A DNA stretch of 64,000 bases, taken from NCBI GenBank assembly GCA_026981645.1, contig JALSII010000025.1, positions 1 through 64,000 on the forward strand, given 5' to 3'. The translations under genes and the position numbers were made by a program. This stretch comes from Hyphomicrobiales bacterium (GTDB lineage: Bacteria; Pseudomonadota; Alphaproteobacteria; Rhizobiales; Devosiaceae). This document shows positions 1-8,795 of the stretch, piece by piece (position 1 is the stretch's first letter; every line of letters begins with the position of its first letter). The notes under the pieces are model-generated. The model did no database searches, was not told the origin of the DNA, and saw only the letters and a program-made list of their open reading frames with translations.

Positions 1-449
1 TGGCGATTTTTGGCACCCCTGTTGCCCGGCGCTATGGCGGGACTGTCATGGTATCAATGTTTCTGGTGAGCAGTATCGCGGGCGCGCTGTTCTATGCTGT
101 GCTGCAACTCAACGACATTCACATACTCATCGGCGCCTCGGGGGGTGTTGCCGGGCTGACCGGTGCGGCGATGCGTTTTATTTTTGAGCCCGCGCAGCTA
201 GTACGAAACCCTGAAACCGGCGAGGTGAAGCTGTTTGCGCCCCGTTTGGCAGATGTCGCTCAGATGTGGAGCAATGTACGCACCCGTACCTTCACCATCT
301 TCTGGCTGGGTATAAATCTGGCGATCCCCGTCTATGATTATTTTGTCGCCGCAACCCCGTCGCAAATCGCCTGGCAGGCCCACATTGGCGGGTTTTTGCT
401 TGGTCTGATTTTGCCATCGGTTGTGGAGCGGGTGCTCAGACGCCGCTGA
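1..449 (+). CDS. Rhomboid family intramembrane serine protease (5' end missing)
   Basis: This is the C-terminal part of a rhomboid protease, which cleaves transmembrane helices inside the membrane. The frame is open from base 3 through the window edge, so the ATG at 48 is probably internal. The motif GASGG carries the GxSG catalytic serine, and AHIGGFLLG near the C-terminus supplies the catalytic histidine. Hydrophobic helices surround both. A charged insertion of about 50 residues between them (roughly FEPAQLVRNPETGEV onward) is longer than in minimal rhomboids. The gene converges on the SnoaL-like gene with about 20 bases between the stop codons. The family is clear; the substrate is unknown. 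Confidence 0.85.
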   Translation, partial: AIFGTPVARRYGGTVMVSMFLVSSIAGALFYAVLQLNDIHILIGASGGVAGLTGAAMRFIFEPAQLVRNPETGEVKLFAPRLADVAQMWSNVRTRTFTIFWLGINLAIPVYDYFVAATPSQIAWQAHIGGFLLGLILPSVVERVLRRR

Positions 450-469
450 AACAGGCCAAGGTCCATGCC

Positions 470-853
470 CTAAAACATTGTGTTGTTATGGGCGCTTGCG
501 GTGGGAACTTCCTGCAATACATCCCAATGTTCAACAATTTTTCCCCTTCCATCGAGGCGGAAAATGTCGATGCCTGCATAGTCCTTGTCGCCTGGCCAAA
601 TCTGATGGCAGTGTAGAACAACCAGATTATTCTCGGCGATAACCCGTTTGAAGCTCACAGACTTCCCCGGATATTCGCGTGCCATCTTTTCAAAGTAGGC
701 GATGAAGTTTTCCTTTCCATCGGCAACATGGGGATTGTGCTGGATATAGTCCGCTCCCGCATAGTGCTCAATGGCCTCGCGCGGCTTGCACTGATTGAAC
801 ATCAGGTCATAAAATGCCATGACATTCTTCTTGTTTGTTTCCAGGTCGGGCAA
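470..853 (-). CDS. SnoaL-like / nuclear transport factor 2 family protein
   Basis: A 127-residue protein with the pattern of the SnoaL-like polyketide cyclase branch of the NTF2 fold: [15 protein letters not shown] near residues 52-66, then [20 protein letters not shown] and HWDVLQEVP. Such proteins form a small cone-shaped pocket and occur widely as single-domain enzymes or binding proteins of unknown substrate. No signal peptide is visible. It lies 12 bases downstream of hisI on the same strand and may be cotranscribed with it. The fold is well supported; no reaction can be assigned. Confidence 0.75.
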   Translation of the reverse strand: MPDLETNKKNVMAFYDLMFNQCKPREAIEHYAGADYIQHNPHVADGKENFIAYFEKMAREYPGKSVSFKRVIAENNLVVLHCHQIWPGDKDYAGIDIFRLDGRGKIVEHWDVLQEVPTASAHNNTMF

Positions 854-865
854 TGTGCTTGTTCC

Positions 866-1318
866 TCAGTCTTTATAGACTTGTGCCGGATCGAACAGGG
901 GGGAATCGGTATCCCTGACCAGTGAAATTTCGCCGTTCTTGCCTGCAACCCGGCGATAAAAGCAGCTTTTGCGCCCGGTGTGACAGGCGGCACCCCGGCC
1001 CATCTGCTCGACCTTGAGCAACAGCACGTCCTGGTCGCAGTCGGTACGCATTTCAATGAGCTTCTGGGTTTCGCCGGAGGTCTCGCCCTTTTTCCACAGG
1101 CTTTGGCGTGAGCGGGAATAATAGTGGACGATACCCGTATCAAGCGTCAGTGCCAGCGCCTCGCTATTCATGTGGGCAACCATCAGAACTTCGTTGTTTT
1201 CCGCCTCGGTGGCGATTGCCAGAATAAGGCCGTTTTTATCAAAGGCAGGCGCAAAATCAGAGCCGTTTTCGCGCTGTTCCGTGCTCAAACCGCTTGGCGT
1301 CTTGAACCTTTCGACCAT
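866..1318 (-). CDS. hisI: Phosphoribosyl-AMP cyclohydrolase
   Basis: HisI opens the adenine ring of phosphoribosyl-AMP in the third step of histidine biosynthesis, in the cytoplasm. The 150-residue protein has the metal-binding set: D93, D95 and D97 in TDCDQD, and C112 and C119 in ACHTGRKSC. Residues [13 protein letters not shown] form the usual substrate loop. It is the stand-alone form, without a fused HisE domain. The open frame extends upstream to 1483, but the ATG at 1318 is preferred because it is preceded by GGGAGC and the family starts here. It lies 13 bases downstream of folE on the same strand. Confidence 0.95.
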   Translation of the reverse strand: MVERFKTPSGLSTEQRENGSDFAPAFDKNGLILAIATEAENNEVLMVAHMNSEALALTLDTGIVHYYSRSRQSLWKKGETSGETQKLIEMRTDCDQDVLLLKVEQMGRGAACHTGRKSCFYRRVAGKNGEISLVRDTDSPLFDPAQVYKD

Positions 1319-1331
1319 GTTTCTGCTCCCG

Positions 1332-1955
1332 CTATTTCTGGTGCACCATGGCAAAAAAGCGGTCGCGCTCCGAAGAATCCTCGGCGAAAACACCGCTGAA
1401 ACGCTGGGTGACTGTGGTGGCGCCGGGGGTTCGCACCCCGCGCATGGACATGCACATATGCTCAGCTTCAATGAGCACGGCAACGCCCCGAGGGTTCAGA
1501 TGCTCGTTTATGGAGTCTGTAATCTGGGCTGTGAGGTTTTCCTGGGTCTGGAAGCGCCGGGCAAAAACATTGGTCAGGCGCACCAGTTTGGATAGTCCCA
1601 CCACTCCGTCGAGGGGGAGATAGGCGATGTGAACACGCCCGAAAAACGGCACCATATGGTGCTCGCAATGGGTATAAAAAGGAATATCCTTGACCAGAAC
1701 GATATCGTCATAACCGCCAATTTCGGTAAAGACCTTGCCCAGAATTTTGCGGGGACATTGCTCGTATCCGGCGAACAATTCCCTGTATGACTTCATGACG
1801 CGGGCAGGGGTGTCAGCCATGCCTTCGCGTTCCGCGTTGTCACCGGCCCAGGCGATGAGCGTTTTGACGGCCGCTTCCACCTCCGCGGGCGAAGGGCGCA
1901 CTGGCGCAACCGAAGCGATTTCGGCCTTGGATTTATTATTCAAATGTGCGTCCAT
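1332..1955 (-). CDS. folE: GTP cyclohydrolase I
   Basis: FolE converts GTP to 7,8-dihydroneopterin triphosphate, the entry step to folate and queuosine precursors. The 207-residue protein shows the zinc ligands C97 and H100 in [11 protein letters not shown] and C168 in EHMCMSMRG, plus the [11 protein letters not shown] segment. The frame can start at a GTG at 1982, but the ATG at 1955 follows GGAG at good spacing and is preferred. Downstream on the same strand are hisI and the SnoaL-like gene. Upstream it diverges from the Fe-S scaffold gene across about 110 bases that should hold both promoters. Confidence 0.96.
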   Translation of the reverse strand: MDAHLNNKSKAEIASVAPVRPSPAEVEAAVKTLIAWAGDNAEREGMADTPARVMKSYRELFAGYEQCPRKILGKVFTEIGGYDDIVLVKDIPFYTHCEHHMVPFFGRVHIAYLPLDGVVGLSKLVRLTNVFARRFQTQENLTAQITDSINEHLNPRGVAVLIEAEHMCMSMRGVRTPGATTVTQRFSGVFAEDSSERDRFFAMVHQK

Positions 1956-2064
1956 TGTCGCGCTCCGGGTCGGGTAGGGCACAACAGCCCTGACATTTGC
2001 TTCCAGTCACCTTATATAGGGCGAGGTCGAGCAAACGCCAAGCAAACAAAAAAACGTGAACCCG

Positions 2065-2505
2065 ATGGACCTGTCTGACCTCTATTCCAGCCGGATTATT
2101 GAAATCGCCGGGCGCCTTCAGGCGGGAAACCGACTGGAGTTTCCCGATGCCAGCGCGCGTCGCGCTTCGCGAATCTGTGGCTCTGTGGTCGAAATTGACC
2201 TGAAACTGAGGGACGGCGTGGTCAGTGATTACGGGCAGGAGGTCAACGCCTGCGCGCTCGGGCAGACCGCAGCCTCGATTGTGGCCGAACATATTGTGGG
2301 CTCAACACCTGAGGAACTGCGCATGTTGCGGCATCAGGTCGAGGCGATGCTCAAGAAAAACAGCCCGCCGCCGACCGGCAAATGGGCGGATATAAAATAT
2401 CTGGAGCCAGTCAGGGATTTTCCGCCCCGGCACGCCTCGGTCATGCTGGTATTCAACGCTGTTGTCGAAGCTCTGGACAAGATTTCAGAATCGGCAGCCC
2501 ACTGA
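2065..2505 (+). CDS. Iron-sulfur cluster assembly scaffold-like protein (NifU N-terminal/IscU family)
   Basis: A small IscU-like protein of 146 residues (149 if the GTG at 2056 is used). The family holds nascent Fe-S clusters on conserved cysteines. Only two are present, C38 in RICGS and C63 in NACALGQTAAS; the third cysteine of classical IscU is absent. From memory, this short two-cysteine form is usual in alphaproteobacteria. The motif PPPTGKWADIKYLEPVRD in the second half is typical of the group. The stop overlaps the start of yidD (TGATG), so the two are translationally coupled. Whether it truly carries clusters is unproven. Confidence 0.85.
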   Translation: MDLSDLYSSRIIEIAGRLQAGNRLEFPDASARRASRICGSVVEIDLKLRDGVVSDYGQEVNACALGQTAASIVAEHIVGSTPEELRMLRHQVEAMLKKNSPPPTGKWADIKYLEPVRDFPPRHASVMLVFNAVVEALDKISESAAH

Positions 2506-2813
2506 TGGAGCTGTTGCGCCGACTGGGGTTCCTTTTGGACCTGCCGTTCAAACTTGTGGCGGTGGGCCTGATTACAGTTTATCGCTATACCCTTTCGGCC
2601 ATTGCCGGGCGTACGTGCCGACATCTGCCCACCTGTTCCGAGTTCACCCGAGATGCCATCTGGCGTTTTGGGTTCTGGTCTGGCGGGTGGATGGGTGCGG
2701 CCCGGCTTTTCCGCTGCCGCCCCGGTGGAAGCCACGGCTATGACCCGGTTCCGGAGGAAAAACCGCAAAACGCGCGCTGGTATCTGCCCTGGACTTACGG
2801 GCGCTGGAAATAG
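2505..2813 (+). CDS. yidD: Membrane protein insertion efficiency factor YidD
   Basis: A 102-residue YidD/Haemolytic-domain protein, which assists YidC-dependent insertion of membrane proteins at the inner membrane face. The hallmarks are CRHLPTCSEF (two cysteines), FRCRPGGSHGYDPVP and an N-terminal amphipathic stretch, FLLDLPFKLVAVGLITVYRY. The start is the ATG at 2505, overlapping the previous stop. In many bacteria yidD sits beside rnpA; here it follows the scaffold gene and precedes thrS. A hairpin with a T tract ends the pair at about 2864. Confidence 0.93.
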   Translation: MELLRRLGFLLDLPFKLVAVGLITVYRYTLSAIAGRTCRHLPTCSEFTRDAIWRFGFWSGGWMGAARLFRCRPGGSHGYDPVPEEKPQNARWYLPWTYGRWK

Positions 2814-2842
2814 TTATCTTTTGGTGCTAACGAGCAGCACTG

Positions 2843-2864
2843 GCCGGGGCTTTCCCCGGCTTTT
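2843..2864 (+). terminator. Rho-independent terminator after yidD
   Basis: A perfect 7-bp stem, GCCGGGG (2843-2849) with CCCCGGC (2854-2860), has a CTTT loop and is followed by TTTT. It closes the scaffold-yidD unit and separates it from thrS, whose start is about 35 bases further on. Some thrS transcription must therefore begin within this short gap or come from read-through. Confidence 0.75.
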
Positions 2865-2897
2865 GATTGGTTCTTATTTTTGTATGGAGACAAGATA

Positions 2898-4865
2898 ATG
2901 ATTACGGTGAAATTTCCCGATGGTGCAACGCGTGACTATGCGGTTGGCACCACCGGCACCACCATTGTTGAATCGGTCTCCAAATCTCTGGCCAAGAAAA
3001 CCGTTGCCATGCGTATCAATGGTGAATTGAGCGACCTTGCCGATGAACTCAAGAATGGCGATGCCATTGAATTTGTTCTGCGCGACGACGAGGCGGCGCT
3101 CGAACTCATTCGCCACGATGCCGCCCACGTCATGGCTGAAGCGGTGCAGGAATTATGGCCCGACACGCAAGTAACCATCGGGCCGGTTATCGAAAACGGC
3201 TTTTATTATGATTTTGCCCGCGATGAGCCATTTTCCATCGAGGATTTGCGGGTAATAGAAAAGAAGATGGGCGAAATCATCCAGCGCGGAGCCAACTTCA
3301 CCAAAGAGGTGTGGAGCCGCGAGGAAGCAAAACGGGTGTTTGCCGCCAAGGGCGAAAAGTTCAAAATCGAGCTGATTGATGCGGTGGCAGCTGATGAGGA
3401 CCTCAAAATCTACAAACAGGGTCAGTGGTTTGATGTCTGTCGGGGCCCCCATATGCGCACAACCCGCGATGTGGGCCAGGCCTTCAAGCTGACCAAGGTT
3501 GCCGGGGCCTATTGGCGCGGGGACAGCAACAATCCTGTTCTATCCCGCATATATGGCACGGCGTGGGCGAAAAAAGAGCAGTTGGCCGCACACCTGCACA
3601 TGCTCGAAGAAGCGGAAAAACGCGACCATCGCAAACTGGGCCGTGAGATGGACCTGTTCCATTTGCAGGAAGAAGCCATGGGCTCCGTGTTCTGGCACCC
3701 CAACGGCTTTGTCATCTACAACGCCATGGAGCAATATATCAGGCGCAAGGTGAACGCATCCGGTTACAAGGAAATCAAGACACCCGAAATCATGGACGTC
3801 AAACTCTGGGAGCAGTCAGGCCACTGGGCCAAGTTTCGCGACAATATGTTTGTGGTGCCCGATGAAACCCCTTCCATGGAAGATGATGCGCCGGTTCTCT
3901 CGGGGGAGGCCAAACTGATGGCGCTCAAGCCCATGAACTGCCCCGCCCATGTGCAGGTTTTCAAGCAGGGCATTAAATCATACCGCGACCTGCCACTGCG
4001 CTATGCCGAATTTGGCTGCTGCCACCGCAACGAGGCCCACGGGGCCCTGCACGGATTGATGCGTGTCAGGCAGATGACCCAGGACGATGGCCATGTGTTT
4101 TGTCGGGAAGATCAGGTGCAGGCCGAGACTGAAGCCTTTTGCGATCTGCTTGATTCCATCTATGCGGATTTGGGGTTTGCAGAAGTTAAAATCCTGCTGG
4201 CAACGCGTCCTGATGTACGCGCCGGAAGCAATGATGTCTGGGACCGGGCCGAGGCCGGGCTTGGCGATGCGCTCAGGGCGACTGGTCGCGAGTTCGAGAT
4301 AGCAGAAGGCGAGGGGGCTTTTTACGGGCCCAAGCTCGAATTTCATCTCAAAGACGCCATTGGCCGCTCATGGCAATGCGGAACTTTGCAGCTTGATTTT
4401 GTGCTGCCCGAACGGCTGGACGCTTCTTACATTGCCGAGGACAGTTCGCGCCAGCGCCCGGTCATGCTGCACCGGGCTATCCTTGGAACGTTGGAACGCT
4501 TTATCGGCATTCTCATTGAGAACCATGCGGGGCGCATGCCCATGTGGCTGGCCCCTGTGCAGTGCGTGGTCGCAACCATTGTTTCAGAGGCCGATGGTTT
4601 CGGGCAGGAAGTCGCCGACAAAATGAAAGCGGCGGGCCTGCGGGTCGAAACTGATTTCCGCAACGAAAAAATCAACTACAAGGTGCGCGAGCATTCGGTG
4701 GCCAAGGTCCCGGCAATTTTCGTTATTGGCAAGCGAGAGGCGGAAGAAGGAACAGTGTCCGTGCGTCGTCTGGGCGCGCAGGGACAAACAGTTTTGAGCG
4801 TGAGTGAGGCAATCGCCAGTCTGGCAGAAGAGGCGTTGCCCCCTGATTTGAGGAGCTGCCCTTAA
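2898..4865 (+). CDS. thrS: Threonine--tRNA ligase
   Basis: ThrS charges tRNA-Thr. The 655-residue protein has an N-terminal TGS domain (about 1-60), the editing domain with [13 protein letters not shown], the class II catalytic core, and a C-terminal anticodon-binding domain. Zinc ligands are C in MNCPAH (about residue 347), H in DDGHVF (about 398) and H in [13 protein letters not shown] (about 524). Motif 2 includes [13 protein letters not shown]. The start at 2898 follows TATGGAGACAAGATA with a clear GGAG; the frame itself opens earlier at a TTG. The 3' end overlaps the convergent secreted-protein gene by four bases. Confidence 0.98.
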   Translation: MITVKFPDGATRDYAVGTTGTTIVESVSKSLAKKTVAMRINGELSDLADELKNGDAIEFVLRDDEAALELIRHDAAHVMAEAVQELWPDTQVTIGPVIENGFYYDFARDEPFSIEDLRVIEKKMGEIIQRGANFTKEVWSREEAKRVFAAKGEKFKIELIDAVAADEDLKIYKQGQWFDVCRGPHMRTTRDVGQAFKLTKVAGAYWRGDSNNPVLSRIYGTAWAKKEQLAAHLHMLEEAEKRDHRKLGREMDLFHLQEEAMGSVFWHPNGFVIYNAMEQYIRRKVNASGYKEIKTPEIMDVKLWEQSGHWAKFRDNMFVVPDETPSMEDDAPVLSGEAKLMALKPMNCPAHVQVFKQGIKSYRDLPLRYAEFGCCHRNEAHGALHGLMRVRQMTQDDGHVFCREDQVQAETEAFCDLLDSIYADLGFAEVKILLATRPDVRAGSNDVWDRAEAGLGDALRATGREFEIAEGEGAFYGPKLEFHLKDAIGRSWQCGTLQLDFVLPERLDASYIAEDSSRQRPVMLHRAILGTLERFIGILIENHAGRMPMWLAPVQCVVATIVSEADGFGQEVADKMKAAGLRVETDFRNEKINYKVREHSVAKVPAIFVIGKREAEEGTVSVRRLGAQGQTVLSVSEAIASLAEEALPPDLRSCP

Positions 4866-5860
4866 TAAACCGTGGTCAGCACTTCAATTTCCCGGGGCGC
4901 ACCGGGCTGGACCTGAAAGTCCCGATTGAACACCCGTTCGCCGGATTTAGCAATGACCACATAGTCTCCCTCTGCCAGAACAACGACGGGGAAGGCGCCA
5001 AGGGCCGTAAATAATGTATCTCCGGCCTGGTTGGTGACAGTCCAATCCACATCGGCGATAGCCTCTCCGCCGGCGTTGGAAGCCAGTTTGAAGGTGATCT
5101 GCGCTGCGCGGTGAAACAGGGTCGCCTCGGTAACCTCGCTGGGCTCAACCCGAAGGTCAGCCCTGACCGTTGCGTTTACATCGCCCCATTTAGAGACCAC
5201 GCTGTAGGTGCCTGCATTGAGGTGAATCATGGCGTTTTCTTCAACATCAAGTGCAACAGGTACGCGCCCCTCGTCCAGTCCGGCTGTGAAGATATCAAAA
5301 CTCAACTGAGATGAGGGGATGGCGATATCGCCGGTGATGGCACTCCTGAGGCGCAAGGCGCCGGCCTGAAGGGCCACAGTTTTCATGTTCGGGCCGCGCT
5401 CAACGGTAATCGGGTCACTGGCCTGGGAGCGCCCGTAAGCCACATGTACCAGATATTCCCCCTGCGGCAGAGAGAGAGACGCCACCGCATCCTCGGATTT
5501 GTAGATCAACGCTAGTTGCCCTGATTCATCAGTTCGTGTGTCAAAGACCCGCCAGACCAACCCCTCAGGGATGATGGGGCCGTTCTCAACGATGCTGGCG
5601 GAGAGGGTCACAGGATATTCTGCACCGGTTATAGCCGGGGAAACCGCTTCAAGGGCCTGGCTGATACGGGCCGCCTCAACCGGGTCAACTTCCATCATGG
5701 GCCCGCCCATGCCCTGATTTCCGGCATCTTGGGGAACTGTTGGAGCCGCATCGCCCGGTCGGGCTATCCGCGGTTCGGGAATGGGGGGCTTCTCCTGCGC
5801 GACTGCGGGCAGTGATAAAATGAAACTCAAAAAAACAAAGAGAACAGTTTGCCAGCGCAT
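4862..5860 (-). CDS. Secreted protein of unknown function with repeated beta-domain pattern
   Basis: A 332-residue protein with a Sec signal peptide (hydrophobic residues 6-21, likely cleavage after AVA). Next comes a proline-rich linker of about 40 residues and then several segments that alternate short hydrophobic strands with Gly/Asp turns. [26 protein letters not shown] and [13 protein letters not shown] occur at roughly equal spacing, each ending a putative domain, which suggests two or three carboxypeptidase-regulatory or Ig-like beta-sandwiches. There is no lipobox cysteine and no catalytic motif. It ends convergently within thrS. I do not recognise the family; a structural periplasmic role is only an inference. 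Confidence 0.7.
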   Translation of the reverse strand: MRWQTVLFVFLSFILSLPAVAQEKPPIPEPRIARPGDAAPTVPQDAGNQGMGGPMMEVDPVEAARISQALEAVSPAITGAEYPVTLSASIVENGPIIPEGLVWRVFDTRTDESGQLALIYKSEDAVASLSLPQGEYLVHVAYGRSQASDPITVERGPNMKTVALQAGALRLRSAITGDIAIPSSQLSFDIFTAGLDEGRVPVALDVEENAMIHLNAGTYSVVSKWGDVNATVRADLRVEPSEVTEATLFHRAAQITFKLASNAGGEAIADVDWTVTNQAGDTLFTALGAFPVVVLAEGDYVVIAKSGERVFNRDFQVQPGAPREIEVLTTVY

Positions 5861-6008
5861 TTGTTAAATTGTTCTCACTTTAGTCGACGGAATCAGCGCT
5901 TGTGTCTATAGCATGATTTGCGCATATGCATTTATGGCCGGATTGCGGAAAAGTTGTGACGCAAAATGGCGTGTCACCCCGCAGTAGGGCACACAATGGA
6001 GTGTTTTA

Positions 6009-6587
6009 ATGACGAGAAACAAAGAGGTTTTGGATTACCTGGCCACACGCCGCTCAACACCGGCAGCCTTTCTTACCGAACCCGGCCCCGACAATGAGCA
6101 ACTGGCGGAAATCCTGAAAATCGGAGTCAGGGTTCCCGATCATGCAAAACTCAACCCTTGGCGGCTGATGATCTATCGGGGCGGTGCACGCCAGGCTGTT
6201 GGTAAAAGGCTTGCCGAAATCGCCAGAGCGAATAATCCCTCCATTGATGAGGCGGAACTGGAGGCTGAGCGCAATCAGTTCCTGCCCGCGCCGCTTACGG
6301 TTGGCGTATTGAGTGCGCCGGTTGAGCACATAAAGGTCCCGGAGTTCGAGCAATTATTGTCCGCAGCTGCTGTGGCCCTCAATCTGGTGCATGCAGCCAA
6401 CGCCGCGGGGTTTTCAGCCCACTGGGTCACGCGCTGGTTTGCTTATGACCAGGCAGCAGCAAAGATGCTGGGCGCAAGGCAGGGGGAGCGCTTTGTTGCC
6501 TTCGTGCATATGGGCACGCCGACCAAGCGGCTGGAAGACAAGCCCGCGCCTGATATGGAAAAAACCGTTACTGAGTGGATTGGTTAA
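6009..6587 (+). CDS. Nitroreductase family protein (YdjA-like)
   Basis: A 192-residue FMN-dependent nitroreductase-fold protein. TRRSTPAAF near the N-terminus (FMN phosphate contacts), VRVPDHAKLNPWRLMIYRG (residues about 40-58), and VALNLVHAANAAGFSAHW are typical of the short YdjA-like subfamily, which reduces nitro compounds or quinones with NAD(P)H. The natural substrate is unknown. GGAG lies about nine bases before the ATG. It follows a 148-base gap divergent from the secreted-protein gene. Its last codons contain the first half of the CtrA box that precedes the lytic transglycosylase gene. Confidence 0.9.
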   Translation: MTRNKEVLDYLATRRSTPAAFLTEPGPDNEQLAEILKIGVRVPDHAKLNPWRLMIYRGGARQAVGKRLAEIARANNPSIDEAELEAERNQFLPAPLTVGVLSAPVEHIKVPEFEQLLSAAAVALNLVHAANAAGFSAHWVTRWFAYDQAAAKMLGARQGERFVAFVHMGTPTKRLEDKPAPDMEKTVTEWIG

Positions 6588-6599
6588 TCAGACCTTAAC
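6584..6599 (+). promoter_or_regulatory. Candidate CtrA-binding box (TTAA-N7-TTAAC)
   Basis: TTAA (6584-6587), seven bases, then TTAAC (6595-6599) match the full CtrA consensus of alphaproteobacteria. It lies about 50 bases upstream of the lytic transglycosylase start, where the cell-cycle regulator could control transcription. A further TTAACC occurs at 6615-6620. Confidence 0.6.
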
Positions 6600-6616
6600 T
6601 CTATTGATGTTTTGTT

Positions 6617-6642
6617 AACCGTGTTTATTCCTGTTCACGGTT
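6617..6642 (+). promoter_or_regulatory. Inverted repeat just upstream of the transglycosylase start
   Basis: AACCGTG (6617-6623) and CACGGTT (6636-6642) form perfect 7-base arms around a 12-base loop. The repeat ends four bases before the ATG at 6647, so as RNA it could mask the ribosome-binding region; as DNA it could be an operator. No purine-rich ribosome site is otherwise visible here. Confidence 0.4.
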
Positions 6643-6646
6643 TGCC

Positions 6647-7474
6647 ATGAGCGTTGAAGCTATCCACATTCCCCCTGGTCTCACTCAGGTCCTCAATCGG
6701 GCCGGGGATAAAAGTGATGTGGATTTTGACTACCTGGTACAGACCGCTATGCGTGAGAGTTCCCTCAACCCCAGCGCCAGAGCGCGGACTTCAAGCGCAG
6801 TGGGGCTGTTTCAGTTTCTTGAGGGCACATGGCTTGAGGTCATGAAACAGGAGGGTGGACGGCTCGGCTATGATAACTATGTTCAGGCTATAGAGAAAAA
6901 CAGCGAAGGCAGATATGTCGTTCGCGACAGTGAGTTGCGTCAGGAAATTCTCGCTTTGCGTGAAGATCCGCAAATCTCTGCTGACCTTGCGGCGGCCTTT
7001 ACTCGTCGCAACGGGGAGTATCTGGAAAACAAGTTTGGCCGTCGTCCCAGCCCGGGCGAATTATACATAGCCCATTTTCTGGGTGCCAGGGGTGCTGAGC
7101 GCATGTTCAATGCTGGTCTGGAGAACCCCGACCAGATTGCGGCGAGCCTGTTTCCACGACAGGCCAGCGCCAACCGAGCTATTTTTTATGATTCGGGAGG
7201 TGCGCGCACCATCCGGGAAGTCTATCAGGCACTGGTTGCCAAGCACGGACAGACCTCACCCGTTGCCGAGACGGTTGCGCAGAATTCAGGCCGCACTCCC
7301 GAGGTCCAGGTCAGTGCCTTCCCCCAACCCAGATTTGGTCCCCCAGTTGAGGCCGCGCGAATGGACATGTCTTTTTCCAATATGTACCAGACCGGAAACG
7401 GGCAGCCGGCAACCCCGCGCTCTGTGGTGGTTGACCCGGGTGCGGTTTTTTTTGCGCAAATCTATGGCAAATAG
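6647..7474 (+). CDS. Lytic transglycosylase-like (SLT domain) protein
   Basis: A 275-residue protein with a soluble lytic transglycosylase fold, which cleaves peptidoglycan glycan strands. The likely catalytic glutamate is E37 in AMRESSLNP, followed by SAVGLFQFLEGTW and, further on, ELYIAHFLGARGAERMF, a pattern of the alphaproteobacterial flagellar or secretion-linked SLT group. No classical signal peptide is visible. The C-terminal 70 residues are proline- and serine-rich. The upstream CtrA box suggests cell-cycle control, as expected for wall remodelling at the pole or for flagellum insertion. The family is well supported; the partner machine is not known. Confidence 0.85.
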   Translation: MSVEAIHIPPGLTQVLNRAGDKSDVDFDYLVQTAMRESSLNPSARARTSSAVGLFQFLEGTWLEVMKQEGGRLGYDNYVQAIEKNSEGRYVVRDSELRQEILALREDPQISADLAAAFTRRNGEYLENKFGRRPSPGELYIAHFLGARGAERMFNAGLENPDQIAASLFPRQASANRAIFYDSGGARTIREVYQALVAKHGQTSPVAETVAQNSGRTPEVQVSAFPQPRFGPPVEAARMDMSFSNMYQTGNGQPATPRSVVVDPGAVFFAQIYGK

Positions 7475-7532
7475 CATCAAGCAGATGCTTCGATTTATGG
7501 TGAACCAATCCTTAAGTCTTCTCCAATAGTCT

Positions 7533-8795
7533 ATGCTCCAACGTTTTTTAGTCTGTTGGAGGCCCGGTTTGGTCGCGTATCAGCATTTTGTAGCCCTTTC
7601 CAATTCACCGGACAGTGCCCAGCGGTGCCGGGCCGCCCATATGGTTTCGGCAGCTTATGCAAAGCATGACGGTCCCGCCGACGAACGGGCTGCGCTTTAT
7701 GCAGCGGTACTGGGATTTCTGGATGATGCTTCGGTGAAGGTGCGCGCCTCGCTTGCCTATGGTCTGCTGCACGCCGACACCGCGCCGCGCCTGGTGATGC
7801 TGTCTCTGGCCAAGGATGCGCCGATTATCGCGCGGGCCGTGGTGCAATATTCGCCGGTTCTGCTTGATGTGGACCTTATTGCTGCCGCCCGATGCGCAAG
7901 GTCTGAAATATGGGAGGCAATTGCCAACCGAAACACATTGTCGAGCAGGCTGCTGCGTGAGTTGGTGTCTTTTGGAAGTAAAAAAATCATCCTCGGACTT
8001 CTCGAGCGCAGGGATGTGGAGTTTCCTGCAGATGTTCTTGAGCAGTTGACGCACGAATATGGCGGGGAGGCAAAAATTCGCGGCAAATTATTGCAGCGCC
8101 CCGAGCTGCCCGCCATGTGCCGCCTGAAAATGCTGGACCAAATACACCAGGCCCTCTGTGCAACCCGCATGGTGAAAGGTGCCATCGTTCCTGAACGGCT
8201 GGAACGTCTGATGCGCGATGCGCTGGATAATGCAGTGACAAGCATGGGCGAATCGGAAGCTGCCGGGGCGCGAGGCAGGTTTGCCATTGAATTGCAGGCG
8301 GCCGACCGGCTCAACACCCGGCTTTTGCTGCATGCGCTGGTCAATGGACGGGTTTTGTTTTTTGCAGAATGCATTGCGCTTCTGGCCCGAATGCCCGCCG
8401 GCAAGGTCTATGGGTTGCTCGAACGGGGCTCGCGGGTGGGGCTCAATGCACTATTGAGCCAATGCGGCATGGCCCCGGCACTGCGAAATCTCGTGGCGCG
8501 ACTGGTGGTTTTTGCCCGGAATTCCGACTTGAGCGACGATATTTCAGCCCGGCACTTTATCGTAACTGCTTTGGTCGAGGAACTGATTATTGAACATGAC
8601 GGCCAAATCCCGGCTGAACTGGAAATGGCCTTTACCTATCTTAACGAACAGAACATGAAGCTGGCAAAAAGGGCTGCATCAGGAGTGATGCCGGGCTTTT
8701 CCGAGCACAGTTCCGAAGATCTGCAATTGCCAGAGGCAACGCGTGTTGAAGATCCCAATTCCGTTGATCGCCTGATTGCTCTACCCGCTGCCTGA
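7533..8795 (+). CDS. DUF2336 domain-containing protein
   Basis: A largely alpha-helical protein of 420 residues resembling DUF2336 proteins, alphaproteobacterial proteins with HEAT-like helical repeats: RAALYAAVLGFLDDASVKVR, ASLAYGLLHAD, APIIARAVVQYSPVL, EIWEAIANRNTLSSRLLREL. No biochemical role is established for the family that I know of. The ATG at 7533 lacks a clear ribosome site; a TTG at 7569 is preceded by GGAGG at six bases and may be the true start, giving 408 residues. It overlaps the 3' end of the convergent HPt gene by 15 bases. The link to phosphorelay is contextual only. Confidence 0.75.
   Translation: MLQRFLVCWRPGLVAYQHFVALSNSPDSAQRCRAAHMVSAAYAKHDGPADERAALYAAVLGFLDDASVKVRASLAYGLLHADTAPRLVMLSLAKDAPIIARAVVQYSPVLLDVDLIAAARCARSEIWEAIANRNTLSSRLLRELVSFGSKKIILGLLERRDVEFPADVLEQLTHEYGGEAKIRGKLLQRPELPAMCRLKMLDQIHQALCATRMVKGAIVPERLERLMRDALDNAVTSMGESEAAGARGRFAIELQAADRLNTRLLLHALVNGRVLFFAECIALLARMPAGKVYGLLERGSRVGLNALLSQCGMAPALRNLVARLVVFARNSDLSDDISARHFIVTALVEELIIEHDGQIPAELEMAFTYLNEQNMKLAKRAASGVMPGFSEHSSEDLQLPEATRVEDPNSVDRLIALPAA

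Noticed and set aside
7475-7492. Hairpin AGCATC-AAGCA-GATGCT after the transglycosylase gene
   Set aside because: Only six pairs and no T tract, so it is too weak to call a terminator.
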